A DNA stretch of 64,000 bases from Clostridium sp. E02 (GCF_003833015.1 NZ_RJLQ01000023.1:1-64000), one strand, 5' to 3'; counted from the first letter of the stretch, positions 43,126 to 51,746 are shown. The notes: a model not told the origin generated them from the sequence alone. Translations and numbers: made by a program.

Positions 43126-44151
43126 CTAACGACTCATCTCACTCTGTGGTCCTTTGTCATTGTGTTCCCGTATGATCGTATTTACCTCACTTAAATCAGA
43201 AGTCGGCAGATCTCCCGGAATCGTATTTTTTAAAGCCGCAGTCGCATTACCATATTGAACTGCTTTCATACAGTCCCCGCCTGAGCTTAAGAGACCATAG
43301 AGAGCGCCTGCTATATAGGCATCTCCGCTGCCAATCCGATCAACCACATCAATATTTCGATAGGGTTCTTCCTCATAATACTCGTTCCTGGAAGCATCGT
43401 AAATGATAGATCCAAATGTATGACTCTTTGGACTATGTACGATCCTCTGAGTCGAAGCCACAATTGAGATCGGATAATCGTCTGTAAAGCTTTTCATCAT
43501 CTCTTTGACTGTGCCCTCTTTTTTAAATGTCAGTCTAGCCGTATCCTCGGAACAAAAGAAAATATCCACATATGGCAGGATTTGCTCGATGCAGGCTCTC
43601 GCCTCATCTCCTGTCCATAAATTCCCCCTAAAGTTAACATCAAATGATATAATCGTACCACTTTTTTTAAATTTGCGAATCATATCAATGGCTGTGACTC
43701 TGGTATTCTCACACAGTGCAAGAGTGATTCCTGTGGTATGAAAGCAGGTAGTAGCCTGATACATGTCTTCTGAAAATGATTCTTCTGTGATGTTATAAAA
43801 AGAGCTGTTCTTTCTATCATAAATAACTTTTGGTTTCCTGGGATACGCTCCATATTCGTAATAATAAAGTCCCAGTCTGGCATCGGAACTTTGATCATAT
43901 ACAAAATAATCATCACTGATCCCATAAGAACGGACTTTATTTTTCACAAAGTTTCCCATATCATTGGATGGAAGTTGGGTAACGACACCAGTGTGCAGCC
44001 CTAATAAAGAGGCGCCTACTGCTACGTTTAGTTCTGCTCCTCCCACCTGTTTTTGAAAGGACTCGCCCCGAACCAGTCTTTCCACCCCTGCCGGAGACAG
44101 GCGCAAAAGCAGTTCTCCCAGGCTCAATAAATCAAATGGTCTGTCACTCAT
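43126..44151 (-). CDS. PfkB-family sugar kinase, KDG kinase-like paralogue
   Basis: This 341-residue ribokinase-family protein has GELLLRLSPAG at the N-terminus, QVGGAELNVAVGASLLGLHT, and RIGSGDAYIAGALYGL near the end (GSGD anion hole and catalytic Asp). It is a divergent paralogue of the kinase encoded just upstream, with matching segments throughout. Substrate may be KDG or a related keto-sugar acid. The ATG at 44151 has GGAGG upstream. The longer reading from 44205 runs through a terminator hairpin, so it is rejected. Confidence 0.83.
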   Translation of the reverse strand: MSDRPFDLLSLGELLLRLSPAGVERLVRGESFQKQVGGAELNVAVGASLLGLHTGVVTQLPSNDMGNFVKNKVRSYGISDDYFVYDQSSDARLGLYYYEYGAYPRKPKVIYDRKNSSFYNITEESFSEDMYQATTCFHTTGITLALCENTRVTAIDMIRKFKKSGTIISFDVNFRGNLWTGDEARACIEQILPYVDIFFCSEDTARLTFKKEGTVKEMMKSFTDDYPISIVASTQRIVHSPKSHTFGSIIYDASRNEYYEEEPYRNIDVVDRIGSGDAYIAGALYGLLSSGGDCMKAVQYGNATAALKNTIPGDLPTSDLSEVNTIIREHNDKGPQSEMSR

Positions 44152-44175
44152 TTTGATATTTCCTCCATAACTTTC

Positions 44176-44203
44176 AAAAAGGGGGTCATTCATCATGACC
44201 CCC
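44176..44203 (-). terminator. Internal terminator between the two kinase genes
   Basis: On the minus strand, GGGGGTCAT (44195-44203) pairs with ATGACCCCC (44181-44189) and is followed by T5. It lies between kdgK and the second kinase and should lower expression of the latter. Confidence 0.75.
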
Positions 44204-44256
44204 AATTCTCACATATTCACTCAAAGTATGAACTCTGCTACTAGCAGGCTCTAAAA

Positions 44257-45288
44257 CTATCTCTGCACACGGCCAGATCCATCACCGCCTGCAAGATTGT
44301 CAACATCTTCTCTTGAAACCAAGTTAAAGTCACCAGGAATGGTGTGCTTTAATGCGGAAGCAGCAACTGCATACTCTAACGCACTCTTGAAATCTTTTCC
44401 ATCAGCCATACCACAAACAACACCAGCTGCAAATGAGTCACCGCCGCCTACTCGGTCAACGATTGGGGTGATATGATATTTTTTAGAATGATAGAATTCA
44501 CGAGTTTTTCCATCCATAATGCATGCAGACCAACCGTTGTCTGACGCGGAATGGCTCTCACGTAAGGAACTAATTACATATTTGAAATTAAATTTGTCGA
44601 CCATCTGATTAAAGATATCAACATAACCCTGTAACTCCAGCTCTCCTGTGGTTACATCTGTGTTACCTGGCTTAAATCCAAGAACTTTTTCTGCGTCTTC
44701 TTCATTTCCAATGCAGACATCAACATACTGCATTAAATTGGTCATGACTTTCTGAGCTTTCTCAGAGGACCATAATTTTTTGCGGAAGTTTAAGTCAACG
44801 GAAACAGTAACTCCATGGGCTTTTGCTGCTTTTAAAGCAATTTCAGTCAGTTCTGCTGCTTCATCACTAACTGCAGGTGTGATTCCTGTAAAATGGAACC
44901 AATCCACACCGTCAAAGATCTCATCAAAATTAAAATCAGCAGCAACTGCTGTTGAGATAGAAGAATGTGCTCTGTCATATACAACAGAAGAAGCTCTCAT
45001 CGCTGATCCAGTCTCTAAAAAGTAAATGCCAAGTCTTTCTCCGCCTTTTGCAATATGCTTTGTTCCAACGTTGTATTTTCTCAATGCTGCAACTGCACAA
45101 TCACCAATTGGATTCTTTGGTACTGCTGTTACAAATTCCACATTGTGACCATAGTTTGCTAGAGAAACAGCTACATTTGCTTCTCCTCCCCCGTAATTAA
45201 CATCAAATTCATCTGCCTGAATAAATTTTTCATTGTTCGGTGTAGATAATCTTAACATGATCTCACCCATGGTAACGATCTTAGCCAT
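44257..45288 (-). CDS. kdgK: 2-keto-3-deoxygluconate kinase
   Basis: Phosphorylates KDG to KDPG. The 343-residue PfkB-family protein has MGEIMLRLSTPN at the start, NYGGGEANVAVSLANYG, GERLGIYFLETGSAMRASSV, and DRVGGGDSFAAGVVCGM with the catalytic Asp. It lies 41 bases after eda and shares its promoter, which makes the substrate call firm: the two act in sequence. AAGGAG precedes the ATG. Confidence 0.9.
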   Translation of the reverse strand: MAKIVTMGEIMLRLSTPNNEKFIQADEFDVNYGGGEANVAVSLANYGHNVEFVTAVPKNPIGDCAVAALRKYNVGTKHIAKGGERLGIYFLETGSAMRASSVVYDRAHSSISTAVAADFNFDEIFDGVDWFHFTGITPAVSDEAAELTEIALKAAKAHGVTVSVDLNFRKKLWSSEKAQKVMTNLMQYVDVCIGNEEDAEKVLGFKPGNTDVTTGELELQGYVDIFNQMVDKFNFKYVISSLRESHSASDNGWSACIMDGKTREFYHSKKYHITPIVDRVGGGDSFAAGVVCGMADGKDFKSALEYAVAASALKHTIPGDFNLVSREDVDNLAGGDGSGRVQR

Positions 45289-45329
45289 ATTGTATACTCT
45301 CCTTACACTCTGTTGTAATTTTTTATAAT

Positions 45330-45980
45330 TTATTTACGTGCTGCTGCTACTGCTAAAACGAATTCTTTTGCTTTTGCTGTTACTGCAGCAAAATCGCCTG
45401 TATTGGCGCCTTTGGTCAAACTGCTGCCTGTTCCAACTGCATAAGCTCCTGCCTTAATCCATTTATCAACGTTATCCACATCAACTCCACCGGATGGCAT
45501 AAAATCACCCTGAGGAAGTGGTCCTTTGAATGAACTAATTGCAGATGGTCCCATAATATTGCCTGGGAAAATCTTAATAATATCGCATCCACTTTCCAAT
45601 GCAGTAATCGCTTCGGTTGGTGTCATAACACCTGGAAGCATCGGAACTTTGTAACGATTGCAAAGCTTAATGGTCTCTACATTTAATCCTGGGCTTACGA
45701 CATAGTTGGCCCCAGCAAGAATGGTTGCTCTTGCAGTTTCTGGATCCAGTACGGTACCTGCGCCAATTACAACATCCTGATTGTCGCTATATTTTTCAGA
45801 CATTTTTGCGATGAATTCAATGGGATTTCCTTCATCCATAGTCATAGTAATTTCAATGAAATTAATTCCACCAGCAATGATTGCATCTACTACTTTTTCG
45901 CCATGGTCTAAATTTTTTGCGCGAACAACAGCAACCAGACAGTCTTTTTTCATCTTTGATAAAACCTGTTCTTTTTTCAT
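45330..45980 (-). CDS. eda: KDPG/KHG aldolase
   Basis: Cleaves 2-keto-3-deoxy-6-phosphogluconate to pyruvate and glyceraldehyde-3-phosphate. The 216-residue TIM barrel has GINFIEITMTM, VIGAGTVLDPETA, and the Schiff-base Lys in DIIKIFPGNIMGP. GGVDVDNVDKWIKAGAYAVG is the phosphate site. AAGGAG precedes the ATG. It is the first gene of the eda-kdgK unit, with a consensus promoter and a downstream palindromic operator. Confidence 0.93.
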   Translation of the reverse strand: MKKEQVLSKMKKDCLVAVVRAKNLDHGEKVVDAIIAGGINFIEITMTMDEGNPIEFIAKMSEKYSDNQDVVIGAGTVLDPETARATILAGANYVVSPGLNVETIKLCNRYKVPMLPGVMTPTEAITALESGCDIIKIFPGNIMGPSAISSFKGPLPQGDFMPSGGVDVDNVDKWIKAGAYAVGTGSSLTKGANTGDFAAVTAKAKEFVLAVAAARK

Positions 45981-46004
45981 GATTGATTTCTCTCCTTCTT
46001 TAAA

Positions 46005-46018
46005 TTCGTAAATGCGAA
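46005..46018 (-). promoter_or_regulatory. Candidate KdgR (IclR-type) operator in eda leader
   Basis: TTCGTAAATGCGAA, near-palindromic, differs at two bases from TTCGTATATACGAA upstream of the IclR gene. It lies between the eda promoter and its ribosome site, a repressing position. Confidence 0.6.
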
Positions 46019-46049
46019 TTAACTTCTTATTTACGATTCTTATACTTGA

Positions 46050-46078
46050 ATATTAATCGTTTCAAGCTATTTTGTCAA
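46050..46078 (-). promoter_or_regulatory. Promoter of eda-kdgK
   Basis: Minus strand TTGACA (46073-46078), 17 bases, TAATAT (46050-46055). Confidence 0.75.
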
Positions 46079-46088
46079 CAGGTAATCC

Positions 46089-46850
46089 TTATATTTTTCC
46101 AAGAAACCCTAATAACTGGGAAACCTCCAGCCCCTTTCTCATCACCAGTTTTCCAAGGGCTTCGTAATCCTCTGCCGGCTTATACAAGCTAGATACACTG
46201 ATTGCTCCAAGAACGTTGCCATCCTGATCAAAAACGGGTGCACCAACGCATTGCATATGTTCTTCCATTTCCCTTGCATCAAACGCATATCCTCTTTCTT
46301 TGACGCGCTCCAGTTCCCATAGCAGCTGTTCTTTATTTTTAATCGTCCGGTCTGTATATTTTGTAAAACGGATGCGGTTCATGATCTGCTCTCTCCTCTC
46401 ATCTTCTATATAAGCAAGAATCACCTTACCCAGAGAGGTACAATACATAGGATTCTTAGATCCTACGGTTGCAGTTGTAATGATAGGGTTCTCTGGTTCA
46501 AATTTGCATATGTATACAACATAATGATCCGATGGAATTCCAAAAAATACAGTTTTTCCTACTTCTCTGGAAAATGCTTTTAAAAGAGGTTCTATTATTC
46601 CAATGAAATCCAAATTGTTGGTATAGTTAACGCCAATTCGATAAGCCATTAAACCTATGGTATAGTTTTGTTTCTGCCCTCTTGTTACATTTACCATGCT
46701 CATCTCTGCAAGAGTCGTCACTATGTCGTAAGCACTGGTTTTGGGGAGATTAAGCTTATCACATAATTCATCTAAGGTTGTACCATCGGGAGATTTAGAG
46801 ATCAGCTTCAGAATTTCCACGGTCCTTTGGGTTGTTCTGTTTCGTTTCAT
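46089..46850 (-). CDS. kdgR: IclR-family regulator, KdgR-like
   Basis: This 253-residue regulator has an N-terminal winged helix (TTQRTVEILKLISKSPDGTT; LPKTSAYDIVTTLAEMSMVN). Its effector domain has the IclR ligand loop and signature (MYCTSLGKVILAYI; GYAFDAREMEEHMQCVGAPV). IclR proteins of this type sense KDG or KDPG and repress pectin/hexuronate genes. Its position beside eda-kdgK and the shared palindrome supports that role; the gene name is by analogy. GGAGG precedes the ATG. Confidence 0.82.
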   Translation of the reverse strand: MKRNRTTQRTVEILKLISKSPDGTTLDELCDKLNLPKTSAYDIVTTLAEMSMVNVTRGQKQNYTIGLMAYRIGVNYTNNLDFIGIIEPLLKAFSREVGKTVFFGIPSDHYVVYICKFEPENPIITTATVGSKNPMYCTSLGKVILAYIEDERREQIMNRIRFTKYTDRTIKNKEQLLWELERVKERGYAFDAREMEEHMQCVGAPVFDQDGNVLGAISVSSLYKPAEDYEALGKLVMRKGLEVSQLLGFLGKI

Positions 46851-46874
46851 GGTTATCCTCCATTTCTACGTCCT

Positions 46875-46904
46875 AGTATACTCCGGATTGCCAAATAAAT
46901 GCAA
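46875..46904 (-). promoter_or_regulatory. Promoter of the IclR gene
   Basis: Minus strand TTGCAT (46899-46904), 18 bases, TATACT (46875-46880). The IclR-type palindrome lies 7 bases upstream of the -35. Confidence 0.5.
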
Positions 46905-46911
46905 GATTAAT

Positions 46912-46925
46912 TTCGTATATACGAA
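46912..46925. promoter_or_regulatory. Candidate KdgR operator, perfect palindrome
   Basis: TTCGTATATACGAA is a perfect 14-bp palindrome in the divergent IclR/LacI intergenic region. It matches the site in the eda leader. Confidence 0.6.
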
Positions 46926-46929
46926 GTAT

Positions 46930-46945
46930 TTGTAAGCAGTTACAA
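46930..46945. promoter_or_regulatory. Candidate LacI-family operator 1
   Basis: TTGTAAGCAGTTACAA: 6-bp inverted arms around GCAG. It resembles the TGTAA-N4-TTACA core of many LacI-family sites and lies 48 bases upstream of the LacI gene -35. Confidence 0.55.
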
Positions 46946-46993
46946 AAATATACGCAAAATTCGTTCCTTTTTCGGAAAAGAAGAAATCAGGGA

Positions 46994-47022
46994 TTGTATT
47001 ATTTCTAATAGTTATGTATAAT
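46994..47022 (+). promoter_or_regulatory. Promoter of the LacI gene-uxaC operon
   Basis: TTGTAT (46994-46999), 17 bases, TATAAT (47017-47022), with an extended TG element. Confidence 0.7.
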
Positions 47023-47032
47023 ATTCTTGGTA

Positions 47033-47046
47033 TGTAAATACTTACA
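47033..47046 (+). promoter_or_regulatory. Candidate LacI-family operator 2
   Basis: TGTAAATACTTACA (TGTAA-N4-TTACA), directly after the -10 of the LacI gene promoter. Centre-to-centre distance to operator 1 is 102 bases. Confidence 0.6.
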
Positions 47047-47064
47047 ATTACGGAGGTGATGTTT

Positions 47065-48066
47065 TTGAATATCTACGATGTTTCCGAACATGCTCAAGTT
47101 TCTATCGCCACCGTTTCCCGTGTAATCAACGGCAATCCAAACGTCAGCGATAAGACCAGAAAACGGGTTCTTGCTGTCATGGATGAGTTGGGTTACACCC
47201 CTAATGTGTTTGCCAGAAGTCTGGGATTAAACAGTATGAAAACCATTGGAATTATGTGTGCCGACTCTTCTGATTCCTGGCTTGCAGAAGCAATCTCCTG
47301 TCTGGAAAAGGAATTACGGGGATATGGTTACGACTCGATTCTATGCTGCAGCGGCTATCTTCCTGAAACAAAGAAGAAGTATTTGGAACTACTGCGATCC
47401 AAACGGGTCGATGCCATTATACTGACGGGTTCTCACTATATTGAATCCAGACCCAAGGACAACGCCTATCTTTTAGAGGCCGCAAAGGAGATTCCACTTA
47501 TGCTGGTCAATGGCTATCTGGAAGGGAAACAAATTTATAGTACGGTATGCGATGATCATGCTGCTGTTTATCACGCTGCCAGACAACTCTATCAATCTGG
47601 GAGCAAATCGATTCTATATCTTTACTCTGGAAATTCCTTCAGTAGTTTAAGCAAACGTTCTGGTTATCAAGATGCAACCCTTGATTCTAACATTCCATTA
47701 CGGGAAGAGCGAATGGTTCTTTGCCAGAAAGATCCAGACGCGGCTCTTTTGCAATTGAAAGAACTTTCTGAATCTGGAATCTTTTTTGACTCCGTTTTGG
47801 CCGCTGAGGATATTTTGGCAGTTGGTGCGGTAAAATATGCAAATCAGGCCGGTTTTAAAATTCCAGAGAATTTTAGCATCATTGGATATAATAATTCCAT
47901 CTTGTCACGATGTACCTCACCAGAAATCACTACGGTCGACAACAAAGTAGAGGCTCTGTGCACCACAACCGTAAATACCTTAATGAAAGTGCTGGAAGGC
48001 GGAAACGTTCCGGCAAAAACCACCATAACCCCGGAGCTTGTAAAACGAGGTACCACAAATTTTTAA
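47065..48066 (+). CDS. LacI-family transcriptional regulator
   Basis: This 333-residue protein has an N-terminal helix-turn-helix (NIYDVSEHAQVSIATVSRVI NGNPNVS) with the hinge ELGYTPNVFARSLG. A periplasmic-binding-protein-like sensor domain follows (TIGIMCADSSDSWLAEAI; FSIIGYNNSILSRCTSPEIT). TTG at 47065 is chosen as start: GGAGG lies 8 bases before it, while the in-frame GTG (47056) and ATG (47059) overlap or crowd that site. It lies 24 bases before uxaC, so it probably controls hexuronate use and itself. Confidence 0.85.
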   Translation: MNIYDVSEHAQVSIATVSRVINGNPNVSDKTRKRVLAVMDELGYTPNVFARSLGLNSMKTIGIMCADSSDSWLAEAISCLEKELRGYGYDSILCCSGYLPETKKKYLELLRSKRVDAIILTGSHYIESRPKDNAYLLEAAKEIPLMLVNGYLEGKQIYSTVCDDHAAVYHAARQLYQSGSKSILYLYSGNSFSSLSKRSGYQDATLDSNIPLREERMVLCQKDPDAALLQLKELSESGIFFDSVLAAEDILAVGAVKYANQAGFKIPENFSIIGYNNSILSRCTSPEITTVDNKVEALCTTTVNTLMKVLEGGNVPAKTTITPELVKRGTTNF

Positions 48067-48090
48067 TCATATATAAGGAGGACTTTCAAC

Positions 48091-49488
48091 ATGAAACAGT
48101 TTATGGACAAAGATTTTTTATTGTCAACAGACGCAGCAAAAGATCTCTATCATAATTATGCAGAAAAAATGCCCGTCGTAGACTATCACTGTCACATTAA
48201 TCCACAGGAGATTTTCGAAGACCGTAAGTTCGATACCATCACTCAGGTATGGTTAGGCGGCGATCACTATAAATGGCGTCAGATGCGTTCGAACGGTGTG
48301 GAAGAAAAGTACATCACTGGTAACGCAACGGACCGGGAGAAATTTCAAAAATGGGCCGAGACCTTATCTAAATTAATCGGCAATCCACTCTATCACTGGA
48401 GCCATCTGGAATTGCAGAGATATTTTGGATATACGGGATACTTAAACGGAGATACCGCTGAAGAAGTGTGGAACTTATGCAACGAAAAACTTCATCAGAA
48501 TTCTATGAGTGTCCGTAACCTGATTACACAGTCAAACGTTACGGTTATTTGTACAACCGATGACCCAGCGGATACCTTAGAATGGCACCAGAAACTTGCT
48601 TCTGACTCATCCTTTTCCGTAAAGGTCCTTCCTGCATGGAGACCGGATAAAGCCATGAACATTGAGAAATCTGATTTTGCTGTGTATATGACTAAATTAT
48701 CGGATGCAAGTGGAGTAAAGATCAAGGATTTCGCCACCTTAAAAGAGGCTCTTAAAAATCGTATGGAATTCTTTAAAAGCCAGGGCTGCTGTGTATCCGA
48801 TCATGCGCTTGAGTACGTGATGTATGCTCCTGCCGGAGAGGAAGAACTGAACGCTATCTTTACAAAAGGGCTTTCCAACGAAGAACTGACAAAAGAAGAT
48901 GAATTAAAATATAAAACTGCATTCATGCTCTTTGCTGCTAAAGAATATAATCGCATGGGTTGGGTGATGCAGCTTCATTATGGCTGTAAGAGAGATAACA
49001 ATGCCCTGATGTTTGAAAAGCTGGGTCCTGATACTGGTTTTGACTGCATCAACAATTATGCTCCCTCCGCACAGATGGCTGATTTCTTAAATGCGTTAAG
49101 TGCTACAGATGAAGTACCAAAAACAATCCTGTACTCTCTAAATCCCAATGACAATGCTTCCATCGGCACCATCTTAGGCTGCTTCCAGAGTCAGTATCCT
49201 GGTAAGATCCAGCAGGGCTCTGCATGGTGGTTTAATGATAACAAGACCGGCATGACTGAGCAGATGATCTCCTTGGCTAACTTAGGGTGCCTTGGCAATT
49301 TCATCGGTATGCTGACCGATTCCAGAAGCTTTTTATCCTATACCAGACATGAGTATTTCCGCAGGATTCTTTGTGAATTAGTCGGTGGCTGGGTTGATAA
49401 TGGAGAATATCCTGATGATCAGAAAGCACTGAAAGAAATGATTGAAGGAATTTCTTATAATAATACCATGAACTATTTCGGATTCTAA
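48091..49488 (+). CDS. uxaC: Glucuronate/galacturonate isomerase
   Basis: Isomerises D-glucuronate to fructuronate and D-galacturonate to tagaturonate. The 465-residue amidohydrolase-fold protein begins with MKQFMDKDFLLSTDAAKDLY, has the metal-binding VVDYHCHINPQEI, WSHLELQRYFG, and LHYGCKRDNN. It is full length. AAGGAGG precedes the ATG. The later steps uxaA/uxaB are not in the window, but kdgK and eda are. Confidence 0.95.
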   Translation: MKQFMDKDFLLSTDAAKDLYHNYAEKMPVVDYHCHINPQEIFEDRKFDTITQVWLGGDHYKWRQMRSNGVEEKYITGNATDREKFQKWAETLSKLIGNPLYHWSHLELQRYFGYTGYLNGDTAEEVWNLCNEKLHQNSMSVRNLITQSNVTVICTTDDPADTLEWHQKLASDSSFSVKVLPAWRPDKAMNIEKSDFAVYMTKLSDASGVKIKDFATLKEALKNRMEFFKSQGCCVSDHALEYVMYAPAGEEELNAIFTKGLSNEELTKEDELKYKTAFMLFAAKEYNRMGWVMQLHYGCKRDNNALMFEKLGPDTGFDCINNYAPSAQMADFLNALSATDEVPKTILYSLNPNDNASIGTILGCFQSQYPGKIQQGSAWWFNDNKTGMTEQMISLANLGCLGNFIGMLTDSRSFLSYTRHEYFRRILCELVGGWVDNGEYPDDQKALKEMIEGISYNNTMNYFGF

Positions 49489-49497
49489 TCCAATCAC

Positions 49498-49541
49498 GAC
49501 AAAAAAGAGCTCGTTCCATTAAATGGAGCGGGCTCTTTAAA
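49498..49541. terminator. Bidirectional terminator between uxaC and rnfB
   Basis: A 16-bp stem with two G-T pairs (49504-49519 with 49523-49538), TAA loop. T6 on the minus strand ends the rnf operon; a TTTAAAA end follows on the plus strand. Confidence 0.8.
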
Positions 49542-49542
49542 A

Positions 49543-50331
49543 TTACTGTATTACTTTTACTGGACACTTGGCTGCGCATTTTCCGCAATTGGTACATTTC
49601 TCATAATCAATCACTGCAACATTATTATCCATATGGATTGCATCAAATTCACACTGCTTGATGCAGAGGGTGCATCCAATACAACCTGCACCACATTTGA
49701 GTTTCACATCTTTTCCCTTATCATGGGAATTACACTGTACGAGATGCTTTGCTTTATATGGAACTAGCTCAATCAAAGCGTTTGGACAGGAAGCCACACA
49801 TTTGCCACAGGCCACACATTTTTCTTTGTCTACAACTGCGACTCCGTCAACAACGTGGATCGCATCAAATTCACACGCCTTTACACAGGAACCATATCCC
49901 ATGCAACCATAAACGCATGCTTTTTCACCAGATCCAGGTACCACAGAGACTTTGCGACAATCGTCAATCCCATAATAATTATACTGAACCTTTGTCTTAT
50001 CACAAGTTCCTTTGCATTTTACAAATGCAACCTTCTTTTCGGTTGAACCGGCTGAAACTCCCATGATCTCACCGATCTTTTCCGATGTAGATGCACCGCC
50101 TACTGGACAAGCCGACACTTCTGCCTGACCAGCTGCGATCGCTTTTGCCAATGCATCACATCCTGCGTATCCACAGCCTCCGCAGTTGTTACCAGGGAGT
50201 TCATTTCGGATAAGAATCTCCTTCTCATCTACTTCTACTTTAAATTTCTCACTGGCTATTCCTAAGAACACACCGATTAAAATACCGATGATTCCTACGA
50301 CCAGTGCCGCATAAATTATACCTGCTACCAT
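49543..50331 (-). CDS. rnfB: Rnf complex subunit B
   Basis: Entry of electrons from ferredoxin into the ion-pumping Rnf complex. The 262-residue protein has an N-terminal membrane anchor (IIYAALVVGIIGILIGVFLG) and an Fes domain (CGGCGYAGCDALAKAI...CP). Four ferredoxin cluster motifs follow: CVYGCMGYGSCVKAC, CVACGKCVASCP, CGAGCIGCTLCIKQC and CTNCGKCAAKCP. More clusters than in proteobacterial RnfB is normal for Clostridia. It is the last gene of the operon. Confidence 0.94.
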   Translation of the reverse strand: MVAGIIYAALVVGIIGILIGVFLGIASEKFKVEVDEKEILIRNELPGNNCGGCGYAGCDALAKAIAAGQAEVSACPVGGASTSEKIGEIMGVSAGSTEKKVAFVKCKGTCDKTKVQYNYYGIDDCRKVSVVPGSGEKACVYGCMGYGSCVKACEFDAIHVVDGVAVVDKEKCVACGKCVASCPNALIELVPYKAKHLVQCNSHDKGKDVKLKCGAGCIGCTLCIKQCEFDAIHMDNNVAVIDYEKCTNCGKCAAKCPVKVIQ

Positions 50332-50349
50332 TCTTTCGTTTCCTCCCTA

Positions 50350-50928
50350 TTAAATTAATCCGGAAAATCCGAAAAATGCGATTGCCATCAGGCCAGAGGT
50401 AATCAAAACAATCGGTGATCCCTTAAAGGAATACGGAATGTCATTATTTTCGATTCTCTCACGGATACCAGCCAACATAACAATGGCAATGGTAAATCCC
50501 AAAGAAGTTCCAATACCATTTACGACACTTTCTAATATATTATAGCTTTTTTGTACACTTGTCAGAGCAACACCTAATACTGCACAGTTGGTAGTAATCA
50601 GAGGAAGATAGACACCAAGCGCCTCATAAAGCGGAGGTACTGCTTTCTTCAAGAACATCTCTACAAACTGTACCAATGCTGCAATCACCAGAATAAATAC
50701 AATGGTCTGAAGAAATTCCAAGTGGAGTCCTCCAGAAAGAATCCATTTGTAAATCAAACCAGTCACAAACGATGCAATGACCATAACAAAAATAACTGCT
50801 CCGCCCATACCGGCAGAAGTCTTCACATTTTTGGAAACTCCAAGGAATGGACATAAACCGAGAAACTGGCTTAGCACTACGTTGTTAACCAGTGCGGCAC
50901 CAAAGGCAATTAATATTAATTCTTTCAT
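50350..50928 (-). CDS. rnfA: Rnf complex subunit A
   Basis: This 192-residue integral membrane subunit has six predicted helices. Inverted-topology half-repeats with RnfE are visible: NNVVLSQFLGLCPFLGVSKN here and NPTFMLMLGMCPTLAVTTSA in RnfE, with Cys in the same place; together they hold a membrane 2Fe-2S cluster. AGGAGG precedes the ATG. Confidence 0.94.
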   Translation of the reverse strand: MKELILIAFGAALVNNVVLSQFLGLCPFLGVSKNVKTSAGMGGAVIFVMVIASFVTGLIYKWILSGGLHLEFLQTIVFILVIAALVQFVEMFLKKAVPPLYEALGVYLPLITTNCAVLGVALTSVQKSYNILESVVNGIGTSLGFTIAIVMLAGIRERIENNDIPYSFKGSPIVLITSGLMAIAFFGFSGLI

Positions 50929-50940
50929 CTATCCATCCTC

Positions 50941-51735
50941 CTAATCCTCTTTCTTTGAAGTCGCAGCTTTTAAATCCGCTTCTTTCTTCGCAACTTCTGC
51001 CTTCTTTGCCTGCAGGGCCTCTTCTTCTGCCTGTCTTTTTCTGGTTTCCAAAACTTCATGATTGGACATGCATGAGGAACCAGAACAGGAAGCACAGTTT
51101 CCACCACAAGCTAGTTTAGAAGAAACAACAGATCCATTGGTTGCAGATGGAGCTTTAAACTTATTTTGAAGTGCTGTTAAGATTGCCAGTACAAAGAATG
51201 CTCCTGGAGCCAATACAAAGATCGCAATGTGATAACTTTCCGGAATAAATGCATGACCAAACACAGCGCCTGATCCTAAAATCTCACGGACAATACCGAT
51301 ACAAGTAAGTGCAATGGTAAATCCAAGCCCCATACCAATTCCATCAAACGTTGATAAGAGAACTCCGTTTTTAGAAGCATAAGACTCCGCACGACCTAAG
51401 ATAATACAGTTAACTACAATCAATGGAATATAGATTCCAAGTGCAGAATACAGACTAGGAACATACGCCTGTAATAGAAGCTGCACGATCGTAACTAAAG
51501 TTGCTACGATAACAATATACGCTGGGATTCTCACACGATCTGGAATCACTTTACGCATCGCAGATATAATCATATTAGAAAACAACAGGACCAAAGTAGT
51601 CGAAAGTCCCATTCCCGCACCATTGACTGCAGAAGTTGTAACTGCCAAAGTCGGACACATACCAAGCATCAGCATAAAGGTCGGGTTTTCTTTTACAATT
51701 CCGTTAAATAAACGTTCTGAATATTTGTTGCTCAT
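50941..51735 (-). CDS. rnfE: Rnf complex subunit E with Cys-rich C-terminal tail
   Basis: The 264-residue protein has the usual six-helix RnfE core up to about residue 195. After that comes an unusual ~70-residue hydrophilic tail with a cysteine cluster (KLACGGNCASCSGSSCMSN) and an Ala/Lys/Glu-rich probable coiled coil to the end. Bacterial RnfE normally stops soon after the last helix. The cysteines could bind a metal or cluster; that is inference. AGGAGG precedes the ATG. Confidence 0.92.
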   Translation of the reverse strand: MSNKYSERLFNGIVKENPTFMLMLGMCPTLAVTTSAVNGAGMGLSTTLVLLFSNMIISAMRKVIPDRVRIPAYIVIVATLVTIVQLLLQAYVPSLYSALGIYIPLIVVNCIILGRAESYASKNGVLLSTFDGIGMGLGFTIALTCIGIVREILGSGAVFGHAFIPESYHIAIFVLAPGAFFVLAILTALQNKFKAPSATNGSVVSSKLACGGNCASCSGSSCMSNHEVLETRKRQAEEEALQAKKAEVAKKEADLKAATSKKED

Positions 51736-51746
51736 TTTCCCACCTC

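Noticed and set aside
44151-44205. N-terminal extension of the second kinase (MGVMMNDPLFESYGG)
   Set aside because: The extension is encoded by a terminator hairpin, and the ribosome site lies after it.
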